NCBI RefSeq assembly: GCF_003633755.1
Contig: NZ_RBIL01000003.1
Coordinates: forward strand, 1-64,000
Length of the DNA: 64,000 nt
From: Solirubrobacter pauli
GTDB lineage: Bacteria; Actinomycetota; Thermoleophilia; Solirubrobacterales; Solirubrobacteraceae
Direction: 5' to 3'
The notes beneath the pieces are model-generated. The model did no database searches and was not told the origin of the DNA. It was given only the letters and a program-made list of their open reading frames with translations. Numbering within the stretch: position 1 is the stretch's first letter; the number at the start of each line of letters is the position of its first letter. Below are positions 43,200 through 51,815 of this stretch, piece after piece. A program made the translations under genes and the position numbers.

Positions 43200-46100
43200 C
43201 TACGGCTGAGTCGTGCTCAGCGTGAAGGTCAGCGTCTTCGAGTACGCCCCGGTGCGGAGCGCGTCGTTGGCACCGATCTTCTGCGTGAACAGGACGTCGA
43301 CCTTCTCGTTGGAGGTCGGGCCGGTCCACGTGGACTTCGAGAGCGCCACCTGCAGCGGCTGCGGCAGGGAGAACGCCCCGTTGGTGAGATGGCCGGGGTC
43401 GGACACGCTCAGCGTCGCGTCACCCGCGGTGGAGATGACCGTCGCGTCCGTCTTGGCCGTGTAGGTCTTCTCCGCGCCCGGCGTGAACGCGCCGAACGTC
43501 GCGGGCGCCCCCAGGCTCAGGGCGAGCGTCGCGGGCACGCTGCCGCCCACGTCGCCGGCGGCGTTGGTCTGGACGACCGTGATGCCGTTGCCGCCGAACT
43601 CGGCCCAGTTGAGGTTGAACAGGTTGTTGCCCGTCGCCCCGCCCGTGACGGCGCGGAACACGAGGAACAGGTTGTGCCTGCCGCTCAGGCTGATCGGGAA
43701 CGTCTGGGTGGTCCAGGTGCCCGTGCCGCCCGTGGAGACGAGGTTGGCGGTGGTCACGAGCGGGCCGTCGATCGCGTCGGCGCGGACCTCGACCGCGGCC
43801 AGCGGGGACCCTGCCGTGCGGCCGGCGGCGGCGTCCGCGACGCGGAACGACACCGTGTTGATCTGCTGCAGGTTGTACGCGCCGTTGAGCTGCAGCCAGT
43901 CACCGGCGGTGAGGCTCGAGCGGTGAACGCCCGCGCCGTTGTCGGTGTTGGCCGCCGTCGCCGTGCCGGACTGCGTGACGACGTGCTCGACCTCCTGGTG
44001 CTTCTGGCGGATCTGCACCTGGCTGGTGGTCTCCAGCGACGGCGCCTGGCCGGCCGAGCCGCCCTTGTCCGCGTACGTCGCGCTGATGACGCCGAAGACG
44101 TTGCCGCCGTGGTCGACGTCGTCGCGGTTGGTCTGCAGGAAGCCCGTGCAGCCCGTGGCGCTGTTCTCGGCGTGGCCGTGCGTGTCGTGGCCGAGGACGA
44201 ACGTCACCGTGACGTCCTTGCAGTCGATCGACGGGTCCTCGGGATCGGTGACCGTGACCTTGTACTGGATCGTGTCGCCGAACGAGAACAGGCCGCCGTC
44301 GAGCGGCGCCTCGACCGTGATCGTCGGGCTGGTGTTGCCCGCGGTGATGACCGTGCTCGACGCCGTCTTCTTGCCCGACGAGTCGGTGACCGTCAGGACG
44401 GCGGTGTAGCGGCCGGCCTTGGCGTAGACGTGGCTCGGGCTGGCCTCCTCGGAGATGGCCGAGCCGTCGCCGAAGTCCCACTCGTAGCGGATCGAGTCAC
44501 CCGGGTCCGGGTCGCTCGAGCCACTGCCGTCGAACTGCACCGTGAGCGGCAGCGCGCCGTCGGTGCGGTTGGTCTTGATGACCGACTTCGGGGAGCGCTG
44601 GCCCTTGACGTACTCCCACTTGTACATGCCGGCGTCCTGGTTGATGGCGAAGAAGCCGTCACCGTACGTGAGCAGGTACAGGTCGCCGTCGGCCCCGAAC
44701 TGCAGGTCCTCCGGGTTGTCGCACTCGAAGTTGAACACGCTCGCCGCGCCGCCGACGCCGGACACCTGACCGCAGTCGAGGAGGCCGTTGATCTTGAAGA
44801 TGCGGTTCTGCGAGTCGGTCTTGATCTCGCGCAGGGTGTCCTGCGTGAACTCGCCCAGCACGATCGAGTTGTCGTAGTAGGGCGGGAACTTGGCGGTGTT
44901 CGGGTTCGCCGGGTCGAAGTGGTACTTGGCCGCGCCGTGCGGGCCGACGCCACCCGTGTAGAGCTCCGGGAACAGGCGCGGGCACTCCGACGTGGAGCCG
45001 GGCGCGATCGGGCCCGGCGTCGGGTCCGCGTAGGCCGCGCACGGGGTGCCGAGCGGCGCCGACGCGTTGTTGTCGCGGTACGAGTACCAGATGTCCGCGT
45101 CGGTCACCGGGGGCAGGATCTGCAGGCCGGGCTCGTTGGCCGGGCCGCCGTCCCGCACCCACTTGGAGTCGTTGTGCGGCGTGGCCGAGTCGCAGTCCCA
45201 CTTCTGCGGCGGGTCGTTGAGCGGCACGCCGATCGCCGGGCTGGCCGGGTTGTAGTTGGCCGCGAACTCGGAGTAGCTCCACTTGTAGTACGACACCTTG
45301 CTCGTGACGCACATCGGCCAGCCGTAGTTGGCCGCCTTGCGCACGATCTCGACGCGGCCGGCGCCGGCCGGGCCACGCCCGCGCTGCGGCACCTGCGAGT
45401 CGGGCGAGTAGTCCGTCACGTACGCGACGTCGTTCTCGTCGACCTGGATCCGGTACGGGTTGCGGAAGCCCATGGCGTAGACCTCGGGACGGGTCTTCGC
45501 CTGCGGCTGACCGCTCTGCAGCGGGAACAGGTTGCCCGCCGGGATCGTGTACGCGCCGCCCGAGCCGAAGTCGGCCTTGTTCTGGTCGGCGGCGGCGATC
45601 GCGTCCTTGACCTTGATGCGGTTGACCTTGCCGCGCAGGTCGTTCGTGTTGGCGGCGCCGCGGCGGGTGTCGCCGATCGGGTTGATGAACCAGCCGCCCT
45701 GCTGCACGGTCGCGGCCGTGGCCGTCGGTGAGTTGCCGGTCAGGCCGGCGCCGTTGATGGTGATCTGCTCCTGGTCGGCCTGCTGCAGCGCGCGCCGGAA
45801 GTAGACGTTCACGTTGCCCGTGTTGGCCGTGGTGGACGTGGTGGACCCGGAGGTCTGCACGTTGTCGACACCGATCGTGGAGAGCGCCTCGAGGGCCGCG
45901 TCGACCTGGGCGGTCGTCGCGTTGTACGGCAGCGGAGCGGTCGTCTGGCCCTTGAAGGACAGCGTGAACGTGCCGCCGGTCGCGTTGGTGTTGCGGACCG
46001 TCTGCTGCTCGTCGGTGAGCTGGTCGTTCATCGGGCCGAAGCCGCCGCCGTTGACGCCGTTGGCCTCGGTGTCGTCGCCCGTGACGAACCACAGGTTGCC

Positions 46101-47459
46101 GTGGGCGTCGAAGTCGATGTCACCGGCGACGTGGCAGCACGCCTGGCGGTTGTTGGACACCCGCAGGATCTGCTGCTCGGAGCCCAGGTCCAGCTTGGGC
46201 GGGTTGGTGCCGTCGCCGTCGATGAACTTGAAGCGCGAGAGCTGGAAGTAGCCCACGTACGGGTCCCAGGCCGTCTTGGACGGGGCGCTCGCGGGCGGCG
46301 TCGTGTTCGGCGTCGTCTGCGTGACGACCGTGCCGTCGGACAGCTTGACGTCGGTGACGGTCTGCGGCGCGTAGTACAGGTACACCCAGTGGTTGGTGGC
46401 GAAGTTGGGGTCCACCGCCGGGCCGTAGAGCCCGTCCTCGGAGTTGGTGTAGATGCGCTGCGTCAGCGGGACGCTGGTGCTCGAGAAGTCGGCGATCACC
46501 TGCGTCGTGCCCTTGACCGGGTCGTGCAGCCGCAGCTCGCCGCGGCGCGCGGTCTGGATGATGCGGCCGTCCGGCAGCTGGTCGAAGCCGATCGGCTCGT
46601 TGAGGTTCGGCGGACCCGAGACCTTGACCTGCTGGTAGTTGTTGAGGACGGTCGCGCCGCAGTCGCTGTACGTCGGATCGCTCTGGCCGGCCGCCCAGCT
46701 GATCGCGCCCTTCAGGTGCTCGCGCAGCTGCGCGTCGAACGAGCCCGCGGCGGTGCCGAGCGCGGTGTAGAACGAGCGGCCGCCGTTGAAGTCCTTGCAG
46801 AAGGACACCGGGTGGTTGGCGCCCATCGTGCCGCCGGCGATGCCGTCGAGCGTGTTGCCGCCCGGCTGCGGGCCGAACGGGTCCTCGACGACCGTCGCGA
46901 GCACGTGCGACTGGCCGCGGACGTCCTTGGCGAAGTTGTACCAGGACTCCGTGCGGTCCCAGTACTCGGGCAGGTTCTTGGTCGCGTCGTGCACGCGGTC
47001 GAAGACCTTCACCGTGCCCGACTGCGAGGCGGTGCGGCCCGACGACCGCGTGCCGAGCGCGCTGGTGAGGAACGACCAGCTCGAGTCGGTCTCGACGGCG
47101 GAGCCGACGCCGACGAAGCCGCCGCCCTTCTTGAAGTACGCCTCGAAGTTCGCGCGCTGGGCGTCGTTGAGCGGGCTCGCCTGGCCCGTGTTCAGGAACA
47201 CGACGGTGCGGTACGCGTCGAGGCCCTGCGGCGTGAACTGCGCGCCCACGTCGGCCGGAGCCGGCGCGGTGACGGTGCCGGCGCTGCCGACGGCCTGCGT
47301 GATGGCGTCGATGCCCGCCGTCGCCAGCGCGTCTTGGGTGCTCGTGACGACGAGCACCTTGTACGGATCGGCCGGTGCGGCCTTCGGCTGCGCCTGCGCG
47401 GTGGCCGGCGCGACCAGGGCGAGGCTCAGCAGAGCCGCACCCACCCCTCTCCTCTTCAT
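43200..47459 (-). CDS. ThuA3: secreted ThuA / propeller / PKD / CBM6-like protein with shared C-terminal domain
   Basis: 1419 residues from ATG 47459, with AGAGGAGAA upstream. Order: signal peptide 1-23; ThuA ~33-245 (YKVLVVTSTQDALATAGID, GGGFVGVGSA, NHPVSFCKDFNGGRSFYTAL); sugar-dehydrogenase-type propeller ~275-953 (CCHVAGDIDFDAHGNLWFV, NTNDLRGKVNRIK, RPEVYAMGFRNPYRIQVD) with an inserted module at ~485-586; PKD ~955-1040; His/Gly module; CBM6-like ~1161-1286; shared C-terminal domain ~1300-1419 ending LSTTQP. It most resembles ThuA1, sharing the propeller insert, but adds the C-terminal domain. Expressed alone from a promoter with TTGACA and an AGCGCT operator-like core. Confidence 0.87.
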   Translation of the reverse strand: MKRRGVGAALLSLALVAPATAQAQPKAAPADPYKVLVVTSTQDALATAGIDAITQAVGSAGTVTAPAPADVGAQFTPQGLDAYRTVVFLNTGQASPLNDAQRANFEAYFKKGGGFVGVGSAVETDSSWSFLTSALGTRSSGRTASQSGTVKVFDRVHDATKNLPEYWDRTESWYNFAKDVRGQSHVLATVVEDPFGPQPGGNTLDGIAGGTMGANHPVSFCKDFNGGRSFYTALGTAAGSFDAQLREHLKGAISWAAGQSDPTYSDCGATVLNNYQQVKVSGPPNLNEPIGFDQLPDGRIIQTARRGELRLHDPVKGTTQVIADFSSTSVPLTQRIYTNSEDGLYGPAVDPNFATNHWVYLYYAPQTVTDVKLSDGTVVTQTTPNTTPPASAPSKTAWDPYVGYFQLSRFKFIDGDGTNPPKLDLGSEQQILRVSNNRQACCHVAGDIDFDAHGNLWFVTGDDTEANGVNGGGFGPMNDQLTDEQQTVRNTNATGGTFTLSFKGQTTAPLPYNATTAQVDAALEALSTIGVDNVQTSGSTTSTTANTGNVNVYFRRALQQADQEQITINGAGLTGNSPTATAATVQQGGWFINPIGDTRRGAANTNDLRGKVNRIKVKDAIAAADQNKADFGSGGAYTIPAGNLFPLQSGQPQAKTRPEVYAMGFRNPYRIQVDENDVAYVTDYSPDSQVPQRGRGPAGAGRVEIVRKAANYGWPMCVTSKVSYYKWSYSEFAANYNPASPAIGVPLNDPPQKWDCDSATPHNDSKWVRDGGPANEPGLQILPPVTDADIWYSYRDNNASAPLGTPCAAYADPTPGPIAPGSTSECPRLFPELYTGGVGPHGAAKYHFDPANPNTAKFPPYYDNSIVLGEFTQDTLREIKTDSQNRIFKINGLLDCGQVSGVGGAASVFNFECDNPEDLQFGADGDLYLLTYGDGFFAINQDAGMYKWEYVKGQRSPKSVIKTNRTDGALPLTVQFDGSGSSDPDPGDSIRYEWDFGDGSAISEEASPSHVYAKAGRYTAVLTVTDSSGKKTASSTVITAGNTSPTITVEAPLDGGLFSFGDTIQYKVTVTDPEDPSIDCKDVTVTFVLGHDTHGHAENSATGCTGFLQTNRDDVDHGGNVFGVISATYADKGGSAGQAPSLETTSQVQIRQKHQEVEHVVTQSGTATAANTDNGAGVHRSSLTAGDWLQLNGAYNLQQINTVSFRVADAAAGRTAGSPLAAVEVRADAIDGPLVTTANLVSTGGTGTWTTQTFPISLSGRHNLFLVFRAVTGGATGNNLFNLNWAEFGGNGITVVQTNAAGDVGGSVPATLALSLGAPATFGAFTPGAEKTYTAKTDATVISTAGDATLSVSDPGHLTNGAFSLPQPLQVALSKSTWTGPTSNEKVDVLFTQKIGANDALRTGAYSKTLTFTLSTTQP

Positions 47460-47570
47460 GCGTTCTCCTCTGTGGACAGGGGCCATCGGCGGCGCTCGGA
47501 CGGCGCCGTCGTGCTGCCCTGAACCCTTTTGTATGACAACGCGCCAGAAGCGCGTATCAGACCCGACGCA

Positions 47571-47600
47571 ACTATCTGCTTACACGGTTAGCGCTGTCAA
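47571..47600 (-). promoter_or_regulatory. Candidate ThuA3 promoter with LacI-type core
   Basis: On the minus strand TTGACA (47600-47595) and GATAGT (47576-47571) are 18 bases apart, about 110 bases before ATG 47459. The -35 box runs into GACAGCGCTAAC, an imperfect palindrome around AGCGCT typical of LacI-family sites. The remainder of the 258-base gap is less GC-rich and shows no gene. Confidence 0.5.
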
Positions 47601-47717
47601 GGTCGACCCGACCGACAGGGCGGTAGCTCTCATGAGAGCCGCCGTCAAGCCTGCTGCAGAGCCAGATCGCCACTATAAGAAGATGAGAAAGGGGGGCGGC
47701 CCGACATACTCGACGGC

Positions 47718-48377
47718 ATGTCCGCGCTGCGCGCCGTGATCGCCGACGACGAGTTGCTCCTCCGCGAAGGCGTCGCCCGCGTGCTCGAAGAGGCCGGGAT
47801 CGAGGTCGTCGCGCGCGCCGCCGACGCGCCTGACCTGCTGCGGCGGGTCCGCGGCCACAAGCCGGACGTGGCCATCATCGACGTGCGGATGCCGCCGGAC
47901 CTGACCGACGACGGCCTGCGCGCCGCGATCGAGATCCGGCGCGAGCAGCCCGACGTCGGCGTCCTGGTGTTCTCGCAGCACCTGGTCGAGCGCTTCGTCA
48001 CCGAGCTGCTCGGCGACGACGAGCGCGGCGTCGGCTACCTGCTCAAGCACCGGATCGCTGATCTCGGCTACTTCGTCGACGCGGTGCGGTCGGTGGCGCA
48101 GGGCGGCACGGCGCTGGACCCGGAGGTCGTGGCGCGGATGTTCGGCCGGCGCCGGCGCGAGGACCCGCTGGAGGCGCTCACGCCCCGCGAGCGCGAGGTG
48201 CTCGCGCTGATGGCCGAAGGGCTGTCCAACACCGGCATCGCGGAGCGGATGACCGTGCAGCCACCGGCCGTCGAGAAGCACGTGACGTCGATCTTCAGCA
48301 AGCTCGGCATCGCCCGCGACCGCGCCGAGAACCAGCGCGTCCTGGCGGTGCTGGCGTTGCTACGCGCCGCCCGCTAG
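47718..48377 (+). CDS. NarL/LuxR-type response regulator
   Basis: 219 residues. Receiver domain ~1-125 with the acidic pair ADDE, phospho-acceptor Asp in AIIDVRMPP and Lys in YLLKHRI; LuxR-type helix-turn-helix ~150-210 (LTPREREVLALMAEGLSNTG, MTVQPPAVEKHVTSIFSKLG). It converges on the histidine kinase gene, overlapping it by 18 bases tail to tail, and the two are probably partners. Target genes unknown; divergent ThuA3 is a candidate neighbour. Confidence 0.9.
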   Translation: MSALRAVIADDELLLREGVARVLEEAGIEVVARAADAPDLLRRVRGHKPDVAIIDVRMPPDLTDDGLRAAIEIRREQPDVGVLVFSQHLVERFVTELLGDDERGVGYLLKHRIADLGYFVDAVRSVAQGGTALDPEVVARMFGRRRREDPLEALTPREREVLALMAEGLSNTGIAERMTVQPPAVEKHVTSIFSKLGIARDRAENQRVLAVLALLRAAR

Positions 48378-49340
48378 CGGGACCACGCCGCGCACGCGGC
48401 GGTCGGCCACCTCGAGCGACCCGTGCAGGACGGCGAGCCGGTCCTGCAGGCCGCGCAGGCCCGAGCCCTTCGCCGGATCGGCTCCGCCGCGGCCGTCGTC
48501 GTCGACCTCGATCGTGAGCGTGTCCCCGTCCCGGCGGACCGTGACCTCGGCGTGGGTGGCGCCTGCGTGCTTGAACACGTTCGTGAGCGCCTCGGCCACC
48601 GTGAAGTAGGCGGCCGCCTCGACCGCGGGCGCGAAGCGCTCCTCGGTGACGTCCAGGTGCACCGCGATCGGTGCGCTCGCGGTCAGCTCCTCCAGCGCGA
48701 CGGCCACGCCGCGGTCGGTGAGCACGAGCGGATGGACTCCGTTGACGAGGTCGCGCAGGTCCTGGATCGCCTGGCGGGCCTCGGCGGCCGCGCGGGCGAG
48801 CGCGTCCGGCGCGTGCGCCGGGTCCCGCCGCGCCTGCTCGACGCTGATCAACAGCGACACGAGCCGCTGCTGCGCGCCGTCGTGCAGGTCCCGCCCGATC
48901 CGCCGGCGCTCCTCGTCCGCCGCCTGGATGATCCGCGCGCGGGAGAGGCTGACCTCCTCGGCCGCGAGCCGCTCGCTGACATCGCGGAAGACGACGACGG
49001 CGCCGCGGCCGTCCGGCGTCGCCATCGGCGACGAGACGTAGCTCACCGGCACGAACGACCCGTCGCGGCGGATGAACCAGTCGAGCTCGACGCGCACCGT
49101 CTCCCCCGTCGTGCGCGGGCGCAGCAGCGGGCACTCGTCGGCGGGGAACGGGCTGCCGTCGCGGTGGTGGGAGTGGATCGTGGAGTGGCTGTCGACGCCG
49201 AGCAGCTCGAGCTCGTCGTCGTAGCCGAGCACGGTCAGCGCCGCCGGGTTGACGAAGCTGACCTCGCCCGCGGCGTCGACGAAGTAGACGGCGTCGGCGA
49301 GGCTGGCCATCAGGGCTTCGGCGAGCGGAAGGTCGGTCAC
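48360..49340 (-). CDS. PAS-domain sensor histidine kinase (HisKA_3 type)
   Basis: About 326 residues from GTG 49340. PAS domain ~8-125 (SLADAVYFVDAAGEVSFVNP, FIRRDGSFVPVSYV), dimerisation/phospho-acceptor helix with His in GRDLHDGAQQRLVSLL, and an HATPase domain (TVAEALTNVFKHAGATHAEV, EVDDDGRGG, GSGLRGLQDRL). No membrane segment, so it senses a cytoplasmic signal. NarL-type kinases of this class phosphorylate LuxR-type regulators such as the convergent neighbour. No clear ribosome site was found; the open frame upstream of 49340 overlaps the next gene and is not coding. Confidence 0.87.
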   Translation of the reverse strand: MTDLPLAEALMASLADAVYFVDAAGEVSFVNPAALTVLGYDDELELLGVDSHSTIHSHHRDGSPFPADECPLLRPRTTGETVRVELDWFIRRDGSFVPVSYVSSPMATPDGRGAVVVFRDVSERLAAEEVSLSRARIIQAADEERRRIGRDLHDGAQQRLVSLLISVEQARRDPAHAPDALARAAAEARQAIQDLRDLVNGVHPLVLTDRGVAVALEELTASAPIAVHLDVTEERFAPAVEAAAYFTVAEALTNVFKHAGATHAEVTVRRDGDTLTIEVDDDGRGGADPAKGSGLRGLQDRLAVLHGSLEVADRRVRGVVPLAGGA

Positions 49341-49389
49341 GTGGGAAAACCCGATGGTCGGCGGTCCGGGCAGGGTCGATCCTAGGGGC

Positions 49390-49911
49390 ATGGCGCCGAC
49401 CCTGACGTTCGTGTTCGACCCGTACTGCGCGCGCAGCGCCGCCGCGGCGCCCGCGGTGCTCGAGCTGTGGCGCTCGCACCGCGACCGCGTGACGTTCGCC
49501 GCCGTGCACGCCGGCGGGGCCGTCGCCCGCTTCGGCCTCGGGCCGGACTCCGAGCGCTCGGCGCGGGCGTTCTGCGCGCTGCGGGCCGCGGCGCCCAGGC
49601 AGGCGGTGCCGATCGCGGTCGAGCTGCACCGCGCACCGCGGCTCGGACGGGGCGTGCTCGTCGACGTCGCCCTGCGCGTCGGGGCGGACCCGGCGCGCGT
49701 GTTCGAGGAGCTCCGCCGTCCCGGCCGGGGCGAGCGCGCGCGGGCCGAGCTCGACCGCGGGCGGGCCCTGCAGCTCGGCGACGGCCCGGCGCTGCTCTTC
49801 GAGTGCGACCACGTCGTCTCCAGCGTGCCGCTCGACGAAGGGCCGCTCGCCGCGGTGCTCGAGTCGTGGCTCGCGGCCGGCGCCCGCGTACCCGCGTCGA
49901 CCGCTAGATGA
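49390..49911 (+). CDS. DsbA-family thioredoxin-fold protein with altered CxxC
   Basis: 173 residues from ATG 49390, with AGGGG just upstream. It opens with the DsbA-like LTFVFDPYCARSAAAAPAVL; relatives have CxxC at this point, but here it reads CARS, so only the first cysteine remains. The rest (SERSARAFCALRAAAPRQAV, VLVDVALRVGADPARVFEEL) fits the helical insertion of DsbA-like proteins. No signal peptide, so a cytoplasmic thiol-transfer or isomerase-like role rather than disulfide formation. It overlaps the transpeptidase gene tail to tail by 8 bases. Confidence 0.7.
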   Translation: MAPTLTFVFDPYCARSAAAAPAVLELWRSHRDRVTFAAVHAGGAVARFGLGPDSERSARAFCALRAAAPRQAVPIAVELHRAPRLGRGVLVDVALRVGADPARVFEELRRPGRGERARAELDRGRALQLGDGPALLFECDHVVSSVPLDEGPLAAVLESWLAAGARVPASTAR

Positions 49912-50857
49912 CCTGGACGGGCGTCCCGATCGACAGGAAGTCGTAGACGTACTTCGCCTCCGGCATCGGCAGCCGCGCGCAGCCGTGGGAGGCGGGCCGC
50001 GCCGGCACGTCGGCGTAGCCGTGCAGCGCCCAGCCGGCGTTCCAGTACGAGGCGTACGGCAGCCACGTCTTGTACGGCACCGACCAGGACTTGACCTCCT
50101 TGCGGTAGATCTTCCACTTGCCGGGCGGGGTGCCGATGTCCGGGCTGTCGCCGCCGATCCCGGTCGAGGTGTGGATCGCCCGCACCACGCGGCCGTCCCG
50201 GATCAGCAGCACGACGCCCTGCGACCGGTAGATCTCGACGCGGCGGCCCTTGCTCGTGCGGTCCAGCGGCAGCGGCCGGCCCGCCGACTGGAGCTTGGCC
50301 AGCGTCTTGGGCCCGACGACCCCGTCGCGCTCGAGCCCGCTCCAGGCCTGGAAGGCGAGCACCGCCTGCATGGTCCGGTAGTCGAACGACCCGTTCACGG
50401 CGCTCGTCGGCAGGTAGCCGAGCGCGGCCAGCTTCGTCTGCACCTGCCGCGGGTCGGCGGGCGCGGGCTGCTTGCGGGCGGGCGGCTCCGGCTCGACGTA
50501 CCGCTTCGGGCCGAAGTCCTCGCGTGTGTACGTCTTCCCGTCGATCGTCACCTCGTCCTCGCCGGAGGCCGTCGTGTAGACGACCTGCGCGAGCGCCGCG
50601 TACGGCTTCAGGTTCGGTGTGAAGTCGATCCTCCGGCCGCTGACCTTGGCCGTGAGGCCGGCGGGCAGCGTCGTGCCGTAGCCGGGCGGTGGCCCCGCCA
50701 GCAACGCCTTCAGCGCCGGCTCGATTCCGGCGGGGAGGTCTCGCTCGACGTACGCGAGCTGCTCCCCCTTCGTGAAGTAGACGCGCTTCGTCGCGGCCTG
50801 CGCGGCCGTCGGGACGGTGAGGAGCAGGACGGCGGCGAGCAGGGCAGTGCGGATCAT
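49904..50857 (-). CDS. L,D-transpeptidase with GerMN-like and peptidoglycan-binding domains
   Basis: 317 residues. Signal peptide (MIRTALLAAVLLLTVPTAAQ), GerMN-like domain ~28-110 (YVERDLPAGIEPALKALLAG), peptidoglycan-binding domain 1 ~135-190 (LGYLPTSAVNGSFDYRTMQA, DGVVGPKTLAKLQ) and a YkuD catalytic domain ~205-317 with the nucleophile in ASHGCARLP and upstream HGYAD. It forms 3-3 cross-links or attaches proteins to peptidoglycan outside the membrane. The combination with GerMN is typical of actinobacteria. Confidence 0.9.
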   Translation of the reverse strand: MIRTALLAAVLLLTVPTAAQAATKRVYFTKGEQLAYVERDLPAGIEPALKALLAGPPPGYGTTLPAGLTAKVSGRRIDFTPNLKPYAALAQVVYTTASGEDEVTIDGKTYTREDFGPKRYVEPEPPARKQPAPADPRQVQTKLAALGYLPTSAVNGSFDYRTMQAVLAFQAWSGLERDGVVGPKTLAKLQSAGRPLPLDRTSKGRRVEIYRSQGVVLLIRDGRVVRAIHTSTGIGGDSPDIGTPPGKWKIYRKEVKSWSVPYKTWLPYASYWNAGWALHGYADVPARPASHGCARLPMPEAKYVYDFLSIGTPVQVI

Positions 50858-50897
50858 TCCGCGGGAGTCTGACGTGCCGCGCCGCCGCCTGACCGAC

Positions 50898-51719
50898 TCA
50901 GCGGCGGACGCCCACGACCTCGAGGTACTCGGCCGGCACGGCGATGCCGCCGTCGCGACGGCGGGCGCAGCGCTCGACGACGGCGATCAGGTCGCGCTCG
51001 AGCGCTTCGGCCCCGGCCTCGCCGACGGCCTCGAAGGCCTTCAGGGTCGGGCCGTAGTAGGTGCGCATGGTGGTGATGAACTCGGCCGCGTCCCGGAAGC
51101 GCCACATGAACATGCGGCGGCGGGTGCTGATCGAGTCGACGTCATCGCCGAGCAGCTCGGCGACGCCCGCCTCGCTGCCCCAGAACAGCGGCGACGACAC
51201 GCCGACGGGCGGCGGGACGTGCGCGGCGGTCGCGCGGAACAGCTCGCCGAGGAAGCCGTCGGGCGTCCAGCTCGCGAGCGCGATCAGGCCGCCGGGGCGG
51301 CACACGCGGACGAGCTCGGAGGCGGCCTGGTGCTGGTGCGGCGCGAACATCACGCCGAACACGGACGTGACGGCGTCGAACGTGCCGTCGGCGTACGGCA
51401 GCGCCTCGGCGTCGGCCTCGGCGAAGGTGATGTCGAAGCCCTCCGCGTTCGCGCGCTCGCGGCCGCGCTCGAGCAGGGCGGGGACGTAATCAGTGCAGGT
51501 GACGTCGCAGCCGCAGCGCGCCGCGGCGATGGCGGCGTTGCCGGTGCCGCCGGCGACGTCCAGGACGCGGGAGCCGGCGACGAGGTCGGCGCTGTCGACG
51601 AGGCGCTCGGCGACGATGTGGATGAGCGAGGCGATGACGCCGAAGTCACCGCTGGACCACATGGCCTGCTGCTTGCGCTTGACCGCTGCGAGATCAACGG
51701 TCTCGAACGTGAGTGACAT
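50898..51719 (-). CDS. Class I SAM-dependent methyltransferase (UbiE-like)
   Basis: 273 residues. Motif I is SRVLDVAGGTGNAAIAAA, followed by VTCTDYVPALLERGRERA, ALPYADGTFDAVTSVFGVMF and RVCRPGGLIALASW, the standard UbiE/COQ5-like layout of small-molecule methyltransferases. The N-terminus (MWSSGDFGVIASLIHIVAER) is typical. It diverges from the BTAD regulator gene 96 bases away, which may control it. Acceptor unknown. Confidence 0.87.
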   Translation of the reverse strand: MSLTFETVDLAAVKRKQQAMWSSGDFGVIASLIHIVAERLVDSADLVAGSRVLDVAGGTGNAAIAAARCGCDVTCTDYVPALLERGRERANAEGFDITFAEADAEALPYADGTFDAVTSVFGVMFAPHQHQAASELVRVCRPGGLIALASWTPDGFLGELFRATAAHVPPPVGVSSPLFWGSEAGVAELLGDDVDSISTRRRMFMWRFRDAAEFITTMRTYYGPTLKAFEAVGEAGAEALERDLIAVVERCARRRDGGIAVPAEYLEVVGVRR

Positions 51720-51815
51720 TGGGGAGAGCTCCGATGCAGATGGGGAGGAAGCGCCGCGGATCGTCTCGGGGCACGGTTTCAGCGCGGTAACAACGACTCA
51801 GGTAGCGTCGCGGTA

